The translations under genes and the position numbers were made by a program. This document shows positions 14,640 through 23,566 of a stretch of DNA of 38,902 bases, piece after piece; position 1 is the stretch's first letter; each line of letters opens with the position of its first letter. Source of the stretch: an uncultured Oscillospiraceae bacterium (lineage in GTDB: Bacteria > Bacillota > Clostridia > Oscillospirales > Oscillospiraceae). Under the pieces are notes generated by a model. It had not been told where the DNA came from, did not search any database, and worked only from the letters and a program-made list of their open reading frames with translations. The DNA is taken from assembly GCA_934589065.1 (NCBI GenBank), contig CAKTNN010000018.1, positions 1 through 38,902 on the forward strand, read 5' to 3'.

Positions 14640-15580
14640 TGGAAAAGAATGCAAAAATCTATGTGGCGGGCCACCGGGGGATGGTGGGCTCTGCCATTGT
14701 CCGGGAGCTGCAGCGCCAGGGCTACAACAATATCGTCACCCGCACCCATAAGGAGCTGGATCTTACCCGTCAGGATGCGGTGGAGGCCTTCTTCGCCGCA
14801 GAAAAGCCGGAATATGTGTTTCTGGCGGCTGCCAAAGTGGGAGGCATTGTTGCCAATCAAAACGCTTTGGCAGACTTTATGTACGACAACATGATTCTGG
14901 AAATGAATGTGATTCATTCCGCCTGGCGCAATGGCTGCAAGAAGCTGGAGTTTTTGGGCTCCTCCTGCATCTATCCCCGGATGGCGCCCCAGCCTATGCA
15001 GGAAAGCTGCCTGCTGACTTCGGAATTGGAAAAGACCAACGAGGCCTATGCCCTGGCGAAAATCAGCGGGCTGAAATACTGTGAGTTCCTGAATAGGCAG
15101 TATGGCACGGATTACATCAGCGTCATGCCCACCAATCTGTATGGGCCAAATGATAATTACCATCCCACCCATTCCCATGTGCTCCCGGCCCTCATCCGCC
15201 GGTTCCACGAGGCAAAGGTGGAGGGAAAGCTGGAGGTCACTTGCTGGGGGGACGGCAGCCCTCTGCGGGAATTCCTGTATGTGGATGATCTGGCAAACCT
15301 CTGCGTATTTCTGATGAACAACTATTCCGGCAATGAAACCGTGAATGCCGGAACCGGCAAGGAGCTGACCATTAAGGAGCTCACCGAGCTGGTCGCCAAG
15401 GTGGTGGGCTATGAAGGCAAAATCAGCTGGGACACCACGAAACCCAACGGAACACCCAGAAAGCTGCTGGACGTCAGCAAGGCAACCAAGCTGGGCTGGA
15501 CCTACAAGACGGAGCTGGAAGACGGCATTCGTCTTGCTTACGAGGATTTTCTGAATAACCCTATGCGGGCAGAACGGTAA
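14636..15580 (+). CDS. fcl: GDP-L-fucose synthase
   Basis: 314 residues, starting in an ATGA overlap with gmd. It carries out the epimerisation and NADPH-dependent reduction that give GDP-L-fucose. The cofactor loop GHRGMVGSA lies near the N-terminus, [14 protein letters not shown] holds the catalytic Ser, and YALAK gives Tyr138 and Lys142. Length and motifs agree with Fcl/WcaG throughout. With gmd it forms the two-step committed branch from GDP-mannose. Confidence 0.95.
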   Translation: MMEKNAKIYVAGHRGMVGSAIVRELQRQGYNNIVTRTHKELDLTRQDAVEAFFAAEKPEYVFLAAAKVGGIVANQNALADFMYDNMILEMNVIHSAWRNGCKKLEFLGSSCIYPRMAPQPMQESCLLTSELEKTNEAYALAKISGLKYCEFLNRQYGTDYISVMPTNLYGPNDNYHPTHSHVLPALIRRFHEAKVEGKLEVTCWGDGSPLREFLYVDDLANLCVFLMNNYSGNETVNAGTGKELTIKELTELVAKVVGYEGKISWDTTKPNGTPRKLLDVSKATKLGWTYKTELEDGIRLAYEDFLNNPMRAER

Positions 15581-15590
15581 AGGAGAAGCT

Positions 15591-16922
15591 ATGAATCTGG
15601 TATTGCTGTCCGGCGGTTCCGGCAAACGGCTGTGGCCTTTGAGCAATGATATCCGCTCCAAACAGTTTCTCAAGATTTTCCGCCAGGAAAACGGGGAATA
15701 CGAATCCATGGTGCAGCGGGTTTACCGCCAGATTAAAAAGGCGGACAAGGATGCTAAGGTGACCATTGCCACCTCCAAAACCCAGGTTTCCCTGATTCAC
15801 AATCAGTTGGGAGACGATGTGGGCATTTCCGTAGAGCCCTGCCGCCGGGATACCTTCCCGGCAATTGCGCTGGCAACGGCTTACCTGGTGGATGTTATGG
15901 GGGTATCCCCGGAGGAATCCGTGGTGGTCTGTCCCGTGGATCCCTATGTGGATGATGATTATTTTGAAGCGTTGAAGGGGCTGGCCCAACAGGCGGATCA
16001 GGGAGAAGCCAATCTGGTGCTGATGGGCATCGAGCCCACCTATCCCAGTGAAAAATACGGCTATATCATTCCGGAAAGTGAAGACCCCGTGGCGAAGGTG
16101 CACACCTTTAAAGAAAAGCCCACGGCAACCGTGGCAAAGGAGTACATTGCCCAGGGCGCGTTGTGGAACGGCGGCGTGTTTGCCTATAAGCTCCGGTATG
16201 TGTTGGATCGGGCCCATGGGCTGATCGATTTTACGGACTATCAGGACCTGTTTGACCGGTACGAAACCCTCAAAAAAATCTCCTTTGACTATGCGGTGGT
16301 GGAGCACGAGCCCAATATCCAGGTGATGCGCTTTGCAGGGCGCTGGATGGATTTGGGAACCTGGAATACCCTAACCGAAGCCATGGAGGAAACCGTGGTG
16401 GGCAAGGGCACCATGAACGAAACCTGCCGGGGCGTAAACATCATCAATGAGACGGATATGCCTGTGCTTGCCATGGGACTGCGGGACGTGGTGATTTCCG
16501 CTTCTGCCAACGGAATCCTGGTTTCCGATAAGGAGCAGTCCAGCTATATCAAGCCCTTTGTGGATGCCATGGATCAGCAGGTGATGTTTGCCGAAAAAAG
16601 CTGGGGCTCCTTCCGGGTGCTGGATGTGGAGACGGAGAGCATGACCATCAAGGTCACCCTGAATGCAGGCCACAGCATGAATTACCACAGCCACCGTCAC
16701 CGCGATGAAGTATGGGTGGTGATTTCCGGCAGGGGCAGAACTATTGTAGACGGCATGGAAAACCAGGTGTCCGCAGGAGACGTGGTGACTATGGCGGCGG
16801 GAACCCGGCATACGGTCATTGCCGAAACGGAGCTCAAACTGATGGAAGTCCAGTTGGGCAAGGACATCAGCGTGGAAGATAAAGAGAAATATGTATTGGA
16901 ACGGGATGCTTATGAAGCCTAA
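15591..16922 (+). CDS. manC: Mannose-1-phosphate guanylyltransferase with C-terminal cupin domain
   Basis: 443 residues from the ATG at 15591 (AAAGGAGAAGC upstream). It makes GDP-mannose from mannose-1-phosphate and GTP. The nucleotidyltransferase signature LSGGSGKRLWPLS stands at residues 6-18, with VCPVDPYVDDD and FKEKP further on. The C-terminal 100 residues form a cupin with MNYHSHRHRDEVWVVISGRG, as in type II phosphomannose isomerase/guanylyltransferase proteins. A separate manA follows, so the cupin may not be needed for isomerase activity. It overlaps manA by 11 bases. Confidence 0.93.
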   Translation: MNLVLLSGGSGKRLWPLSNDIRSKQFLKIFRQENGEYESMVQRVYRQIKKADKDAKVTIATSKTQVSLIHNQLGDDVGISVEPCRRDTFPAIALATAYLVDVMGVSPEESVVVCPVDPYVDDDYFEALKGLAQQADQGEANLVLMGIEPTYPSEKYGYIIPESEDPVAKVHTFKEKPTATVAKEYIAQGALWNGGVFAYKLRYVLDRAHGLIDFTDYQDLFDRYETLKKISFDYAVVEHEPNIQVMRFAGRWMDLGTWNTLTEAMEETVVGKGTMNETCRGVNIINETDMPVLAMGLRDVVISASANGILVSDKEQSSYIKPFVDAMDQQVMFAEKSWGSFRVLDVETESMTIKVTLNAGHSMNYHSHRHRDEVWVVISGRGRTIVDGMENQVSAGDVVTMAAGTRHTVIAETELKLMEVQLGKDISVEDKEKYVLERDAYEA

Positions 16923-17892
16923 ACCCTTCCTCCTGACCCCAGCCGGGAAAGACTATCTTTGGGGAGGAACCCGTCTGCGGACGGATTTTGCAAAGGATTT
17001 GCCTCAGAATCCCCTGGCGGAAACCTGGGAGTGTTCCACCCATCCCGATGGCCCCTCTGTGGCAGCCAGCGGGGAATTTGCCGGGCAGAGCCTGGCGGAG
17101 GTCTTGGAGCTGCATCCGGAATTTTTGGGCAGCCATCCTACCAAGGGGAAGGGGCTTCCCATCCTTGTGAAGCTCATCGACGCCAGACAGGATCTGTCCA
17201 TCCAGGTTCATCCGACGGATGAATACGCCTGGGAAAAGGAGCGGGGCCAGCGGGGAAAAACGGAAATGTGGTATGTGCTGGATGCCGCGGGGGATGCCTC
17301 TCTGATTTACGGCTTGCAGCGGGATACCGACCGGGAGACACTCCGCAGAGCTGCCCAAAATGGCACCCTTCCCAGATTCTTACAACGGATTCCCGTGCAC
17401 CGGGACGATGTGTTTTTTATTGAGGCAGGCACGATCCATGCCCTGGGGGCGGGAGCCTTGGTGGCGGAGATTCAGGAGAGCAGCAATCTGACCTACCGGC
17501 TGTATGACTACGACCGGGTGGATCGCCTTGGGAAGAAACGCCCGCTGCATCTGGAAAAAGCTCTGGAGGTTGCAAACCTTCGGGGGGCACCGGAACCCAG
17601 GCAGCCCATGCGGGTGCTGCGCTACAGCCAGGGGGCTGCCCGGGAGCTATTGTGCCGCTGCCGGTATTTTGAAGTGTACCGGATGATTGTCAATACCGAC
17701 CGCCGCCAAAGGGTCACCTATCGGGCGGACGAGGATAGCTTTCGGGTGCTGCTGTGCGTTCGGGGCTGCGGGACGGTACGCTTTGCGGAGGAGAGTCTGG
17801 ATATTTTCCGGGGAGACTGCCTGTTTATTCCGGCAGATTCGGAGGAAATCCACATTCACGGTCAAATCACCTTTTTGGATATTCGGGGGTAA
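16912..17892 (+). CDS. manA: Mannose-6-phosphate isomerase, class I
   Basis: 326 residues from the ATG at 16912, which overlaps the end of manC by 11 bases; earlier in-frame ATGs give an N-terminal extension that does not match the family. It interconverts fructose-6-phosphate and mannose-6-phosphate with a bound zinc. The start LTPAGKDYLWGG, the AETWECSTHPDGPS block, the metal-site stretch LSIQVHPTDEYAWEKERGQRGKTEMW and the second His region IEAGTIHALGAGALVAEIQ are all present. It is short, as in other Firmicute ManA proteins. It feeds the phosphohexomutase encoded next. Confidence 0.92.
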   Translation: MKPKPFLLTPAGKDYLWGGTRLRTDFAKDLPQNPLAETWECSTHPDGPSVAASGEFAGQSLAEVLELHPEFLGSHPTKGKGLPILVKLIDARQDLSIQVHPTDEYAWEKERGQRGKTEMWYVLDAAGDASLIYGLQRDTDRETLRRAAQNGTLPRFLQRIPVHRDDVFFIEAGTIHALGAGALVAEIQESSNLTYRLYDYDRVDRLGKKRPLHLEKALEVANLRGAPEPRQPMRVLRYSQGAARELLCRCRYFEVYRMIVNTDRRQRVTYRADEDSFRVLLCVRGCGTVRFAEESLDIFRGDCLFIPADSEEIHIHGQITFLDIRG

Positions 17893-17895
17893 ACA

Positions 17896-19569
17896 ATGGA
17901 TTATCAAAAAGAATATAGCCGCTGGCGCAATTGGCCCGGCCTGGATGCAGAAACAAAGCAGGACCTTGCCGGCATGACGCCGGAGCAGGTAGAGGATGCC
18001 TTTTACCGGGACCTTGCCTTCGGAACCGGAGGGCTGCGGGGGGTAATCGGCACCGGAACCAACCGGATGAATGTCTACACGGTTGCCAAGGCATCCCAGG
18101 GCCTGGCAGACTACTTAAAAAAGCAGTCATCCCAGCCCAGTGTTGCCATCGGCTACGATAGCCGAATAAAAAGCGATGTGTTTGCCCGGGTTGCTGCCGG
18201 GGTGTTTGCAGCCAACGGGATCCGGGTGCATATCTGGCCTAAGCTGATGCCGGTTCCCACGGTATCCTTCGCGGTGCGCCGGTTGGAAGCGGATGCAGGC
18301 ATCATGATCACCGCCTCCCACAACCCCAGCAAATACAATGGCTACAAGGTCTATGGCAGCGATGGTTGTCAGATCACCACCCAGGCGGCGGCCCAGGTGC
18401 TGGCAGAAATTGAAAAACTGGATATCTTTGAGGATGTGCGCCGGGGAGACTTTGCTGCGTTCCTGAAAAAGGGACAGATTTCTTATATTTCGGAAGAAGT
18501 CTACACCGCTTTTGTGGAGCACGTAAAGGCCCAGTCCGTCCTGTTTGGGGATACGGTGGATAAAAATACCGCCATTGTGTATTCCCCTCTGAATGGTGCG
18601 GGAAAGGAGCCGGTGCTGCGCACTTTGCGGGAAATGGGCTACACCAACGTAACGGTGGTAGCTGAGCAGGCGGAGCCGGACGGCAATTTCCCCACCTGTC
18701 CCTATCCCAACCCGGAAATTCGGGAGGCAATGGAGCTGGGGCTGCGCTATGCCCGGCAGAACAATGCGGACTTGCTCCTGGCAACCGATCCGGACTGCGA
18801 CCGGGTGGGCATTGCAGTGAAAAATGAAAAAGGGGAGTATGTGCTCCTCTCCGGAAACGAAACAGGAATCCTTCTACTGGACTATATCTGTGCCCAGCGG
18901 ACAAAGCATGGGAAAATGCCGCAGCACCCTGTAATGGTCAAAACCATTGTTACCATGGATTTGGCAGAGCGGATTGCCGCCCATTATGGTCTGGAAACCC
19001 GCAATGTGCTCACGGGCTTCAAGTTTATCGGGGAGCAGATTGGCCTTTTGGAAAAGCAGGGGCAGGAAAACCGGTATGTCTTCGGCTTTGAAGAGAGCTA
19101 TGGCTATCTGACGGGCACCTACGTCCGGGATAAGGACGGCGTAGATGGGGCTTACATGATCTGCGAAATGTTCAGCTACTACGCAACCCGGGGAATTCGC
19201 CTGACGGATAAGCTGCAGGAGCTCTACAAGGAATATGGCTACTGCCGCAATACTCTCCATTCCTACCAGTTTGAGGGCAGCGCAGGCTTTGCCAAAATGC
19301 AGGAAATCATGGCGGCATTCCGCCGGGGAATCTCCTCCTTCGGTGGGCGAAAGGTAGAAAAGCTGCTGGATTACAACCAGGGGCTGGAGGGACTGCCCAA
19401 GTCCGATGTGCTGAAATTCCTGCTGGAAGGGGGCTGCTCCCTGGTGGTGCGTCCCTCCGGTACGGAGCCAAAGCTGAAGCTGTATCTTTCCGTTACGGCG
19501 GATGACGCGCAGAATGCCCTTGCCGTAGAGCAGGGCATTCTGGAGGACGCCGGTAAGTATTTTGCATAG
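17896..19569 (+). CDS. Phosphohexomutase (phosphomannomutase/phosphoglucomutase)
   Basis: 557 residues from the ATG at 17896, 4 bases after manA. It moves phosphate between C6 and C1 of hexoses. The catalytic phosphoserine is Ser141 in TASHNPSKYNGYKVYG, the metal loop is DPDCDRVG from residue 298, the sugar loop is GFEESYGYLTG, and the phosphate loop is RPSGTEPKLKLYL near the end. Length fits the PgcA-like group, which accepts glucose and often mannose phosphates. In this operon the expected job is mannose-6-phosphate to mannose-1-phosphate for ManC; a wider role in glucose-1-phosphate supply is possible. Confidence 0.9.
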   Translation: MDYQKEYSRWRNWPGLDAETKQDLAGMTPEQVEDAFYRDLAFGTGGLRGVIGTGTNRMNVYTVAKASQGLADYLKKQSSQPSVAIGYDSRIKSDVFARVAAGVFAANGIRVHIWPKLMPVPTVSFAVRRLEADAGIMITASHNPSKYNGYKVYGSDGCQITTQAAAQVLAEIEKLDIFEDVRRGDFAAFLKKGQISYISEEVYTAFVEHVKAQSVLFGDTVDKNTAIVYSPLNGAGKEPVLRTLREMGYTNVTVVAEQAEPDGNFPTCPYPNPEIREAMELGLRYARQNNADLLLATDPDCDRVGIAVKNEKGEYVLLSGNETGILLLDYICAQRTKHGKMPQHPVMVKTIVTMDLAERIAAHYGLETRNVLTGFKFIGEQIGLLEKQGQENRYVFGFEESYGYLTGTYVRDKDGVDGAYMICEMFSYYATRGIRLTDKLQELYKEYGYCRNTLHSYQFEGSAGFAKMQEIMAAFRRGISSFGGRKVEKLLDYNQGLEGLPKSDVLKFLLEGGCSLVVRPSGTEPKLKLYLSVTADDAQNALAVEQGILEDAGKYFA

Positions 19570-19580
19570 GGAGGGCCAAC

Positions 19581-20090
19581 ATGGGCAGAGCATCCGTTAA
19601 GCAGAACAAGAACAAATACCAGCTGGCCCGGGAGGAACTGGGCCTTTCCCGGGAAAAGGCCAGCGAATTGCTGGAAACCGTAACCCCGGAGCGTATCGAG
19701 AAGATCGAAAGCGAAAAGTGCCGCCCCTACCCGGATGAGGTGCTGACCATGGCCCAGAAGTACCGCCGTCCCGGCCTGTGTAACTACTACTGCTCCAACC
19801 AGTGCCCCATCGGTCAGGAGTATGTGCCGGAGGTGCAGATTAAGGAGCTTTCTGCCATTGTGCTGGAAATGCTGGCTTCCCTGAATTCCGTAGATAAGAA
19901 AAAGGAACGGCTGATTGAAATTACCGCCGATGGGAAAATCGACGGCGGTGAACTGGATGACTTTATTTCAATCCAACGGGAATTGGAGCGCATTTCCGTT
20001 ACGGTGGAGACATTGCAACTGTGGGTGGAAAAGATGCTTCTCAGCGGTCAGATCGACCCGGAACTCTACAAAGCCAGAAAAGACAAATAG
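19581..20090 (+). CDS. Helix-turn-helix protein with a Cys-rich motif, last gene of the GDP-fucose operon
   Basis: 169 residues from the ATG at 19581, with GGGAGG upstream and 11 bases after the mutase. Residues about 12-50 form an XRE-like helix-turn-helix (LAREELGLSREKASELLETVTPERIEKIE). Then comes LCNYYCSNQCPIGQEYVPE, with three Cys spaced CxxxCxxxC that could hold a metal, and a helical C-terminal half (about 95-160) that may oligomerise. I do not know a function for this family. Co-transcription with the sugar-nucleotide genes suggests a regulator, but a general cell role is as likely. Confidence 0.75.
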   Translation: MGRASVKQNKNKYQLAREELGLSREKASELLETVTPERIEKIESEKCRPYPDEVLTMAQKYRRPGLCNYYCSNQCPIGQEYVPEVQIKELSAIVLEMLASLNSVDKKKERLIEITADGKIDGGELDDFISIQRELERISVTVETLQLWVEKMLLSGQIDPELYKARKDK

Positions 20091-20127
20091 GGCACAACAA
20101 ATTTGCAGCGGCTCTGCATAAAATAAT

Positions 20128-20172
20128 GAGCGTCTATTTTTCTGCAAAAGGAGAAAATAGGCGCTCTATTTT
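20128..20172 (+). terminator. Terminator of the GDP-fucose operon
   Basis: GAGCGTCTATTTT pairs with AAAATAGGCGCTC (mismatched at one or two places) and is followed by TATTTT. It lies about 40 bases after the last stop codon. Confidence 0.65.
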
Positions 20173-20185
20173 CCCTTCACTACTA

Positions 20186-20214
20186 TGGATTGCGCCCGCC
20201 GCCTGTGGTAGAAT
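20186..20214 (+). promoter_or_regulatory. Possible promoter of the two small genes
   Basis: TGGATT at 20186-20191, a 17-base spacer and TAGAAT at 20209-20214. The -35 match is poor. Confidence 0.4.
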
Positions 20215-20245
20215 AGGCCCATCGAGGAAAGGAAGGTGACGCTGC

Positions 20246-20359
20246 ATGACAGTGCGTCAGCGGATTCTGGCACTTCATCTTTTGGAGCAGCTGGAAGAAA
20301 ACCCTGATTTGAAGGATAAATTGGGATTGCAGATTCGGATGGTATCCGGAAGAAAATAG
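20246..20359 (+). CDS. Small unknown protein, 37 residues
   Basis: ATG at 20246 with GGAAGG nine bases upstream; the stop TAG at 20357-20359 overlaps the next gene's ribosome binding site (TAGGAGGAAAC). The product starts MTVRQRILALHLLEQLEENP and continues as a charged helix ending in Gly-Arg-Lys. I do not recognise it with confidence. The good ribosome binding site, tight spacing to the next gene and amphipathic helix argue that it is real. Confidence 0.65.
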   Translation: MTVRQRILALHLLEQLEENPDLKDKLGLQIRMVSGRK

Positions 20360-20368
20360 GAGGAAACA

Positions 20369-20593
20369 GTGTTTACATTTTTGACGTTTGTTGCATTTTT
20401 CTGGCTTTTCGGCAAGGGTATTGGGTTGGCCTTCCGGCTGACCTGGGGCGCTGCAAAGCTGATTGGCGGAGTGCTAATGGTGCTGGCGCTGCCCGTTCTG
20501 GGCCTGTGCGCACTGACTGTGGGCGGCGCGGTGCTGCTGCTGCCTGTGGCAATGGTGGGCATTGCCGTTGCTATTTTGAAGGCCTGCGTGTAA
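20369..20593 (+). CDS. Small hydrophobic membrane protein, 74 residues
   Basis: The start is a GTG at 20369, with TAGGAGG seven bases upstream. The protein is almost wholly hydrophobic with two or three membrane segments (about 4-22, 32-52, 50-72) and a few Gly-rich turns (GAAKLIGG, TVGGAVLLLP). It follows the 37-residue gene by 9 bases and ends before a strong terminator. No function can be given. Confidence 0.7.
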   Translation: MFTFLTFVAFFWLFGKGIGLAFRLTWGAAKLIGGVLMVLALPVLGLCALTVGGAVLLLPVAMVGIAVAILKACV

Positions 20594-20622
20594 CGGCAGT
20601 AGAGAAATACAATGGGTATACA

Positions 20623-20654
20623 ACAAAAGCGGCAGCTTTCGCTGCCGCTTTTGT
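20623..20654. terminator. Bidirectional terminator between convergent operons
   Basis: ACAAAAGCGGCAGC (20623-20636) pairs perfectly with GCTGCCGCTTTTGT (20641-20654) around TTTC. A/T-rich sides give T-runs on both strands, so it serves the small plus-strand genes and the minus-strand ABC operon. Confidence 0.88.
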
Positions 20655-20670
20655 ATTGCACTTTTCTGTC

Positions 20671-21411
20671 TTACGGTTTGGTAAACCGGGAGAGAAAATC
20701 CTTGGTTTCCTGCTTCTGGGGGTCGCCGAAGATTGCCTCCGGGGAGCCTTGCTCGCAGATAACACCGTTTGCCATATACACCACATGGTTGCTCACGTCC
20801 CGGGCAAAGGCCATTTCGTGGGTAACTACCAGCATGGTCATGCCTTCTCTTGCCAGCTGCTGCATGACGGCAAGCACCTCACCCACCATCTCCGGATCCA
20901 GAGCGGAGGTGGGCTCGTCAAACAGGAGCATCTCCGGGCTCATTGCCAGGGCCCGGGCGATTGCCACCCGCTGCTTCTGACCGCCGGAAATCTGCCGGGG
21001 CTTGGCATTGATGTAGGGGGTCATGCCAACCTTGTCCAGATACACTAGGGCATTTTTTTTGGCCTCTTCCTTGCTGCGCTTTAAAACCTTGATCTGGCCC
21101 ACCATGCAGTTTTCCAGAACGGTCATATTGTTGAAAAGATTAAAGGACTGGAACACCATGCCCACGTGGCTGCGGTATTCCGGCTGGTTCACACCCCGGC
21201 CCACAACGTTCTTCCCGTGGTAGAGGATTTCACCGGAGGACGGGGTTTCCAGCAGGTTAATGCAGCGAAGCAGGGTGCTCTTGCCGGAGCCGGAAGCGCC
21301 GATGATGGAGGTGACGTCACCCTTTTTCACGGTGAAGTCAATATCCTTCAGCACCTCGTGGGTGCCGAAACTCTTGGACAGGTGGTTGACCTGCAAAATC
21401 AAATCGTCCAT
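20671..21411 (-). CDS. Amino-acid ABC importer, ATP-binding protein (probably lysine)
   Basis: 246 residues. The start is the ATG whose first base is at 21411, one base after the permease stop, with GAGGAG nine bases upstream; the longer frame would overlap the permease. Walker A is GASGSGKST, the signature ISGGQKQR and Walker [20 protein letters not shown], with the switch His in TLLVVTHEM-like position. This is a GlnQ/HisP-type ATPase for a polar amino-acid importer. It is the third gene of the riboswitch-controlled operon. Confidence 0.93.
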   Translation of the reverse strand: MDDLILQVNHLSKSFGTHEVLKDIDFTVKKGDVTSIIGASGSGKSTLLRCINLLETPSSGEILYHGKNVVGRGVNQPEYRSHVGMVFQSFNLFNNMTVLENCMVGQIKVLKRSKEEAKKNALVYLDKVGMTPYINAKPRQISGGQKQRVAIARALAMSPEMLLFDEPTSALDPEMVGEVLAVMQQLAREGMTMLVVTHEMAFARDVSNHVVYMANGVICEQGSPEAIFGDPQKQETKDFLSRFTKP

Positions 21412-21412
21412 A

Positions 21413-22273
21413 TCAGCGTTCTCCTCTGTTTCTTCCGTGTCTGACGTTTTGGTATTCCCGGTTCTGCTCATCGAAGGGGGTGCCCTTATCCGGATGATTA
21501 TAGGTTCCTGCGGTCATCACCAGAGGGTCGCCCTGAACAAGCTCATAGTCGCTGGAGCCGTCCATCTTCTTTTCCAGTGCCCGCAGCAGAATGGAGGCGA
21601 TCAGTGTCATGGTCAGGTAGCCCACCATTTCTACCGTAGCAGAGGGAAAATACAGATAGCTGGCGCCCACGGCTGCCCGGTGGGCAGAGAAAAAGTCCGG
21701 GAAGCCAATGATGAACATCACGGAGGTATCCTTCACGTTGATAATGAAGTTGTTGCCGATCTGAGGCATGATGTTCCGCAGAGCCTGGGGCAGGATCACA
21801 TTTACCATGGTCTGTACGTGGGTCATGCCGATAGCCTTTGCGCCCTCGGTCTGACCGGGATCAACGGAAATAATGCCGCCCCGGACGGACTCCGCCATAT
21901 AAGCGCCGGTGTTGATGGATACCACCAGAATGGCGGCAACCCAGATATTATCAAACCGGGAAGCGCCGTTTGTAAAGTAGGGCAGGCCGTAATACAGGAA
22001 TACCGCCTGCAGCACCATGGGCGTGCCCCGGAAGACTTCTACGTAAATCCGAACGATGACCCGGATCAGCTTCAGGAAAAACTTCTTCCCAGGGTTGTCG
22101 CCGGGGGCGCAGGGAATGGTGTTGAGAACACCGCATACAAACCCGATGGCACAGCCAATGGCAGTGGCTACCAGGGCCAGAATCAGGGTGTTGCGCATGC
22201 CGGTAAGATAGGATTGGCCGTATTTTGCCCAAAGCTTGCTGATATCGGCGGCAAGCTGAATCAGTCTTTCCAT
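21413..22273 (-). CDS. Amino-acid ABC importer, permease (probably lysine)
   Basis: 286 residues. It has the HisM/GlnP pattern: an N-terminal membrane segment [22 protein letters not shown], the [20 protein letters not shown] block, the EAA-type loop [43 protein letters not shown] that contacts the ATPase, and a further membrane segment. The C-terminus has a 50-residue hydrophilic tail longer than usual. The gene is separated from the binding-protein gene by 87 bases that hold a strong hairpin. Confidence 0.92.
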   Translation of the reverse strand: MERLIQLAADISKLWAKYGQSYLTGMRNTLILALVATAIGCAIGFVCGVLNTIPCAPGDNPGKKFFLKLIRVIVRIYVEVFRGTPMVLQAVFLYYGLPYFTNGASRFDNIWVAAILVVSINTGAYMAESVRGGIISVDPGQTEGAKAIGMTHVQTMVNVILPQALRNIMPQIGNNFIINVKDTSVMFIIGFPDFFSAHRAAVGASYLYFPSATVEMVGYLTMTLIASILLRALEKKMDGSSDYELVQGDPLVMTAGTYNHPDKGTPFDEQNREYQNVRHGRNRGER

Positions 22274-22309
22274 GAATGCTAAATTCTCCTTAATAAATAA
22301 TATAACGCA

Positions 22310-22345
22310 GCATTCCGAACCGACCCACAGGCAGGTTCGGAATGC
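22310..22345 (-). promoter_or_regulatory. Intergenic hairpin between binding-protein and permease genes
   Basis: GCATTCCGAACC (22310-22321) is an exact reverse complement of GGTTCGGAATGC (22334-22345). On the transcribed minus strand no T-run follows, so it more likely stops 3'-to-5' decay or partly ends transcription, which would favour a higher level of binding protein. Confidence 0.65.
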
Positions 22346-22360
22346 AGAGTTTCCTGGGTG

Positions 22361-23266
22361 TTACTCGCTCAGGGGCTGGATGGCAATGGCCTGCTCCATG
22401 AGGGCATTCATATCATCGGGGGTCATGGTGGAGAGCACGGCGTCGATCTGGTTCTTCAGTTCGGTGTTGCCCTTCATAACGGATACGCCGATGTTTACGT
22501 TCTCGGCACGAACCTCATCACTGAACTGGAAGTCGCCGTCGGTGCCGGAGAAATCCAGGATGGTCATATCGGGGTAGGCAGCTACGGCACCCTGGGCGGT
22601 GGGCATATCGGTGCAGATAAAGTCAACGCTGCCGGTTTCCAGCGCCATCAGCATGGCAGGAGCGGTTTCAGCGGCGGTCTGCAGCTGAGCACCTTCAATC
22701 TGAGGCAGGCACTGGTCGTACCAGATAGTAGCAATCTGGGCTGTGCACCTGCCGCCGGCGAGATCGGCAATGGACTTGGCATTGGCAAAGGGGCTATCCT
22801 TCTTGGTGACGCAGACGATGGAGGCATAGAAGTAAGGGCCTGCAAAATCAACCTGCTCACTTCTCTCGGCAGTCATGGACTGACCGGCAATAACGGCATC
22901 GTAGATACCGGACTGCACGCCGGGAACCAGAGAGTCCCAGTCGGCCTGGATGACTTCCAGCTGCCAGCCGTTGGCCTCGGCAATTTTCTTGCCGATCATC
23001 ACATCGTAGCCGTTGGCGTAGGAGCCGGGCACGTTGGAAATGGGCACGGCACCGTTGGAGTCGTCACCCTGCGTCCAGTTGTAGGGGGCGTAGGCGCACT
23101 CCATGGCGATGGTCAGCACGCCGTCTTCTACGCCGGTCTTTACAGCGGCAGCGGCGCCGTCAGCAGGAGCGGCGGTGGTAGCTGCGGGGGCTTCGGTCTT
23201 GGAGCCGCAGGCAGCCATGGACAGTGCCAGCACCAGGGCCAGCAGCAGACAAACAATTCTTCTCAT
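22361..23266 (-). CDS. Amino-acid ABC importer, substrate-binding lipoprotein (probably lysine)
   Basis: 301 residues, ATG at 23266 with AGAGGTAAAG upstream. A lipoprotein signal (LLLALVLALSMAACGSK, lipid-modified Cys at about residue 20) is followed by an Ala-rich linker. The rest is a family-3 solute-binding fold: AMECAYAPYNW, GYDVMIGKKIAEANGWQLEVIQADWDSLVPGVQSGIYDAVIAGQSMTAERSEQVDFAGPYF. The substrate is not readable from motifs alone, but the lysine riboswitch in its leader points to lysine. Confidence 0.93.
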   Translation of the reverse strand: MRRIVCLLLALVLALSMAACGSKTEAPAATTAAPADGAAAAVKTGVEDGVLTIAMECAYAPYNWTQGDDSNGAVPISNVPGSYANGYDVMIGKKIAEANGWQLEVIQADWDSLVPGVQSGIYDAVIAGQSMTAERSEQVDFAGPYFYASIVCVTKKDSPFANAKSIADLAGGRCTAQIATIWYDQCLPQIEGAQLQTAAETAPAMLMALETGSVDFICTDMPTAQGAVAAYPDMTILDFSGTDGDFQFSDEVRAENVNIGVSVMKGNTELKNQIDAVLSTMTPDDMNALMEQAIAIQPLSE

Positions 23267-23311
23267 TTTTCTTTACCTCTTTTTTGCTTTTTTCCGAAGA
23301 TTGTCGGATAC

Positions 23312-23343
23312 AAAAAACTGGATCGCCTATGCAGGCGATCCAG
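23312..23343 (-). terminator. Riboswitch terminator
   Basis: CTGGATCGCC and GGCGATCCAG form a perfect 10-bp stem (23318-23327, 23334-23343), followed on the minus strand by six T (23312-23317). It lies between the lysine aptamer and the binding-protein gene and serves as the expression platform: high lysine should end transcription here. Confidence 0.9.
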
Positions 23344-23381
23344 GGTAAATGACGTAGTAAGACGATTCTTGCCGCGACCCT

Positions 23382-23548
23382 TTACGATAGCGCTCCACAT
23401 AAACGTGACAGTCCGGCAGATGTTCTCTGACGGCCCAGCAGAACCGGCTCTTGCAAACCAAACTCCACTTCGGCGGCGTTCCCTTTTCCTTCCGGCGGCT
23501 GCAAGACCTTGCCGGAGGGGACTCATGAATACCGCGCCTCTACCATAA
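23382..23548 (-). promoter_or_regulatory. Lysine riboswitch aptamer (L-box)
   Basis: On the minus strand the conserved parts come in the right order: the GGTAGAGGCGC opening, CATGAGTC, the AAGGAAAAGGG block, GCCGCCGAAG, GCTGGGCCGTCAGAG, GGACTGTCAC and the closing GTGGAGCGCTATC. The P1 helix can be formed by TTATGGTAG (23540-23548) and CTATCGTAA (23382-23390) with two G-T pairs. A terminator follows at 23312-23343 and then the ABC importer genes. The recognition is by conserved motifs, not by a covariance search. Confidence 0.92.
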
Positions 23549-23566
23549 GCGATTCAATTTGACCAT

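Noticed and set aside
11097..15709. Long minus-strand open frames opposite the BTAD, gmd and fcl genes
   Set aside because: They are shadows of clearly assigned enzymes, typical of GC-rich third positions, and have no start signals.
22358..23548. Plus-strand open frame of 396 residues opposite the lysine-binding lipoprotein
   Set aside because: It runs antisense through both the lipoprotein gene and the riboswitch, and its Gly/His-rich product resembles no family.
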